Origin: Rebecca billardiae RCC1528 | Taxonomy: Eukaryota; Haptophyta | DNA length: 64,000 bases | Reading direction: 5' to 3' | Assembly (NCBI GenBank): GCA_965240325.2 | Contig: OZ251248.1 | Coordinates: 682,001-746,000, forward strand | Part shown: one piece after another, positions 62,177 through 64,000 of the stretch | Numbering within the stretch: the first letter of the stretch is position 1 | How the letters are laid out: each line of letters begins with the position of its first letter | Notes under the pieces: generated by a model | Seen by the model: only the letters and a program-made list of their open reading frames with translations | Database searches by the model: none | What the model was told of the DNA's origin: nothing | Made by a program: the position numbers and the translations under genes

Positions 62177-64000
62177 GACGGCAGTCGCGCGCGCGCGGAG
62201 TCGATGGCGGAGGCTGCCTCGGCCGAGTGCGCTCGCGTGCACCGCCGCCGTCGCCGAGCAAGCGTGTCCGCTCGATGTCGCGCGCCGCGGCCGGGCGCGC
62301 GGCCGCGGCCGCGGTCGCGTGCGGCGCCGCGCCGTGCCGCGCCGCCGCCTCGCCGGAAGCGGCGGGCGCGCGGCGCGCGGCGGCGGCACGCGGCGATGAC
62401 GGCAGTCGCGCGCGCGTGGAGTCGATGGCGAAGGCTGCCTCGGCCGAGTGCGCTCGCGTGCACCGCCGCCGCCGCCGAGCACACGTGTCAGCTCGATGCC
62501 GCACGCCGCGGCTGGGCGCGCGGCCGCGGCCGCGGCCGCGTGCGGCCAACGCGGCCGCGCGGCCGCGCCGCGCCGCGCCGCCGCCTCGCCGAAGGCGGCG
62601 GGCGCGCGGCGCGCGGCGGCGGCACGCGGGGATGACGGCAGTCGCGCGCGCGTGGAGTCGATGGCGGAGACTGCATCGGCCGAGTGCGCTCGCGTGCACC
62701 GCCGCCGCCGCCGAGCGCGCGTGTCAGCTCGATGCCGCGCGCCGCGGCCGGGCGCGCGGCCGCCCCCGCGGCCGCGTGCGGCGCCGCGCCGCGCCGCGCC
62801 GCCGCCTCGCCGAAGGCGGCGGGCGCGCGGCGCGCGGCGGCGGCACGCGGCGATGACGGCAGTCGCGCGCGCGTGGAGTCGATGGCGGAGACTGCATCGG
62901 CCGAGTGCGCTCGCGTGCACCGCCGCCGCCGCCGAGCACGCGTGTCAACTCGATGCCGCGCGCCGCGGCCGGGCGCGCGGCCGCGGCCGCGGCCGCGTGC
63001 GGCGCCGCGCCGCGCCGCGCCGCCGCCTCGCCGGGGGCGGCGGGCGCGCGGCGCGCGGCGGCGGCACGCGGCGATGACGGCAGTCGCGCGCGCGTGGAGT
63101 CGATGGCGAAGGCTGCCTCGGCCGAGTGCGCTCGCGTGCACCGCCGCCGCCGCCGAGCACACGTGTCAGCTCGATGCCGCGCGCCGCGGCTGGGCGCGCG
63201 GCCGCGGCCGCGGCCGCGTGCGGCCAACGCGGCCGCGCGGCCGCGCCGCGCCGCGCCGCCGCCTCGCCGAAGGCGGCGGGCGCGCGGCGCGCGGCGGCGG
63301 CACGCGGCGATGACGGCAGTCGCGCGCGGGTGGAGTCGATGGCGGAGACTGCATCGGCCGAGTGCGCTCGCGTGCACCGCCGCCGCCGCCGAGCACGCGT
63401 GTCAACTCGATGCCGCGCGCCGCGGCCGGGCGCGCGGCCGCCCCCGCGGCCGCGTGCGGCGCCGCGCCGCGCCGCGCCGCCGCCTCGCCGGGGGCGGCGG
63501 GCGCGCGGCGCGCGGCGGCGGCACGCGGCGATGACGGCAGTCGCGCGCGCGTGGAGTCGATGGCAAAGGCTGCCTCGGCCGAGTGCGCTCGCGTGCACCG
63601 CCGCCGCCGCCGAGCACGCGTGTCAACTCGATGCCGCGCGCCGCGGCCGGGCGCGCGGCCGCCCCCGCGGCCGCGTGCGGCGCCGCGCCGCGCCGCGCCG
63701 CCGCCTCGCCGGGGGCGGCGGGCGCGCGGCGCGCGGCGGCGGCACGCGGCGATGACGGCAGTCGCGCGCGCGTGGAGTCGATGGCGAAGGCTGCCTCGGC
63801 CGAGTGCGCTCGCGTGCACCGCCGCCGCCGCCGAGCACACGTGTCAGCTCGATGCCGCGCGCCGCGGCTGGGTGCGCGGCCGCGGCCGCGGCCGCGTGCG
63901 GCCAACGCGGCCGCGCGGCCGCGCCGCGCCGCGCCGCCGCCTCGCCGAAGGCGGCGGGCGCGCGGCGCGCGGCGGCGGCACGCGGCGATGACGGCAGTCG
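62177..64000. repeat. GC-rich satellite with 221/236-bp monomers and 678-bp higher-order unit
   Basis: The word GACGGCAGTCGCGCGC recurs at 62177, 62398, 62634, 62855, 63076, 63312, 63533, 63754 and 63990. Spacings are 221, 236, 221, 221, 236, 221, 221 and 236 bp. The longer monomer has an extra 15 bp (around CCAACGCGGCCGC). The array continues past the window. Monomer length is not a multiple of three and each frame meets the TGA in GCGATGACGG, so the roughly 209-codon frames on both strands are not protein repeats. Confidence 0.93.

Noticed and set aside
62227-63991. Repeated ~209-codon frames in the right-end array
   Set aside because: Monomers of 221 and 236 bp shift the frame each time, all frames on both strands are open, and each ends at the same TGA word, so they are composition artefacts.
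1-64000. CRISPR arrays, operons, ribosome binding sites, rRNA and tRNA genes
   Set aside because: The DNA is eukaryotic with spliceosomal introns. No spaced short repeats of CRISPR type, no rRNA, and no convincing A/B-box pair with cloverleaf was found by eye; a tRNAscan-type search would settle the last point.

Overview
This window looks like nuclear DNA of a flagellated, very GC-rich protist alga, most likely a haptophyte. The reasons are an axonemal dynein heavy chain, cytosolic ribosomal and translation genes, a TFIIIC subunit, a peptidyl-serine galactosyltransferase-like protein and spliceosomal introns whose 5' splice site is almost always GTGCGC rather than GTAAGT. The lineage call is an inference from style, not from a marker gene. 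I read 15 protein-coding genes, one further gene cut by a sequence gap, and two weak fragments. Introns are short (84-335 nt). Many are free of stop codons because of the GC content, so open reading frames often run straight through them; exon borders below come from splice signals plus protein-family continuity.

Layout. 0.5-3.6 kb: a glycosyltransferase (-) divergent from ribosomal protein SA (+). 4.1-5.0 kb: a non-autonomous DNA transposon, with a second copy at 23.0-23.9 kb. 6.0-9.1 kb (-): a four-helix voltage-sensor domain joined directly to a class I cyclic-nucleotide phosphodiesterase, the most striking gene here. 9.8-11.8 kb (-): an IQ-motif/PH protein with a repeated WVxYYV module. 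13.0-14.1 kb (+): a MYND-finger protein. 15.1-19.1 kb (+): an unconventional myosin with WW, SH3 and a C-terminal CaaX-like motif. 19.7-21.4 kb (-): a PLP-dependent Orn/DAP-type decarboxylase, whose 5' side abuts a perfect-looking 397-bp inverted repeat. 24.2-26.9 kb (-): a secreted or ER membrane protein of unknown family. 27.1-28.4 kb (-): an RluA-type pseudouridine synthase, followed by a second long inverted repeat (435-bp arms). 30.3 kb: a 220-N gap that truncates an armadillo-repeat gene (-).

32.1-34.5 kb (+): a UBZ4-like finger plus Sin3-type PAH protein. 35.2-35.7 kb (-): BTF3/NAC-beta. 36.1-42.8 kb (+): the B-block subunit of TFIIIC. 43.2-43.9 kb (-): an ankyrin protein. 44.1-56.8 kb (-): a 4,106-residue dynein heavy chain encoded mostly by one 11.7-kb exon. 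56.9-59.3 kb (+): a proline/glycine-rich RD/RE-repeat protein. 60.2-60.7 kb (-): a CCCH plus RanBP2-type zinc-finger protein. 62.2-64.0 kb: a GC-rich satellite with a three-monomer higher-order period of 678 bp that runs off the window.

The genes do not form a pathway or operon. Ribosomal protein SA, NAC-beta, TFIIIC and RluA all serve RNA and protein synthesis. The voltage-sensor phosphodiesterase and the dynein could both bear on flagellar signalling and movement, but that link is speculation from gene content only.
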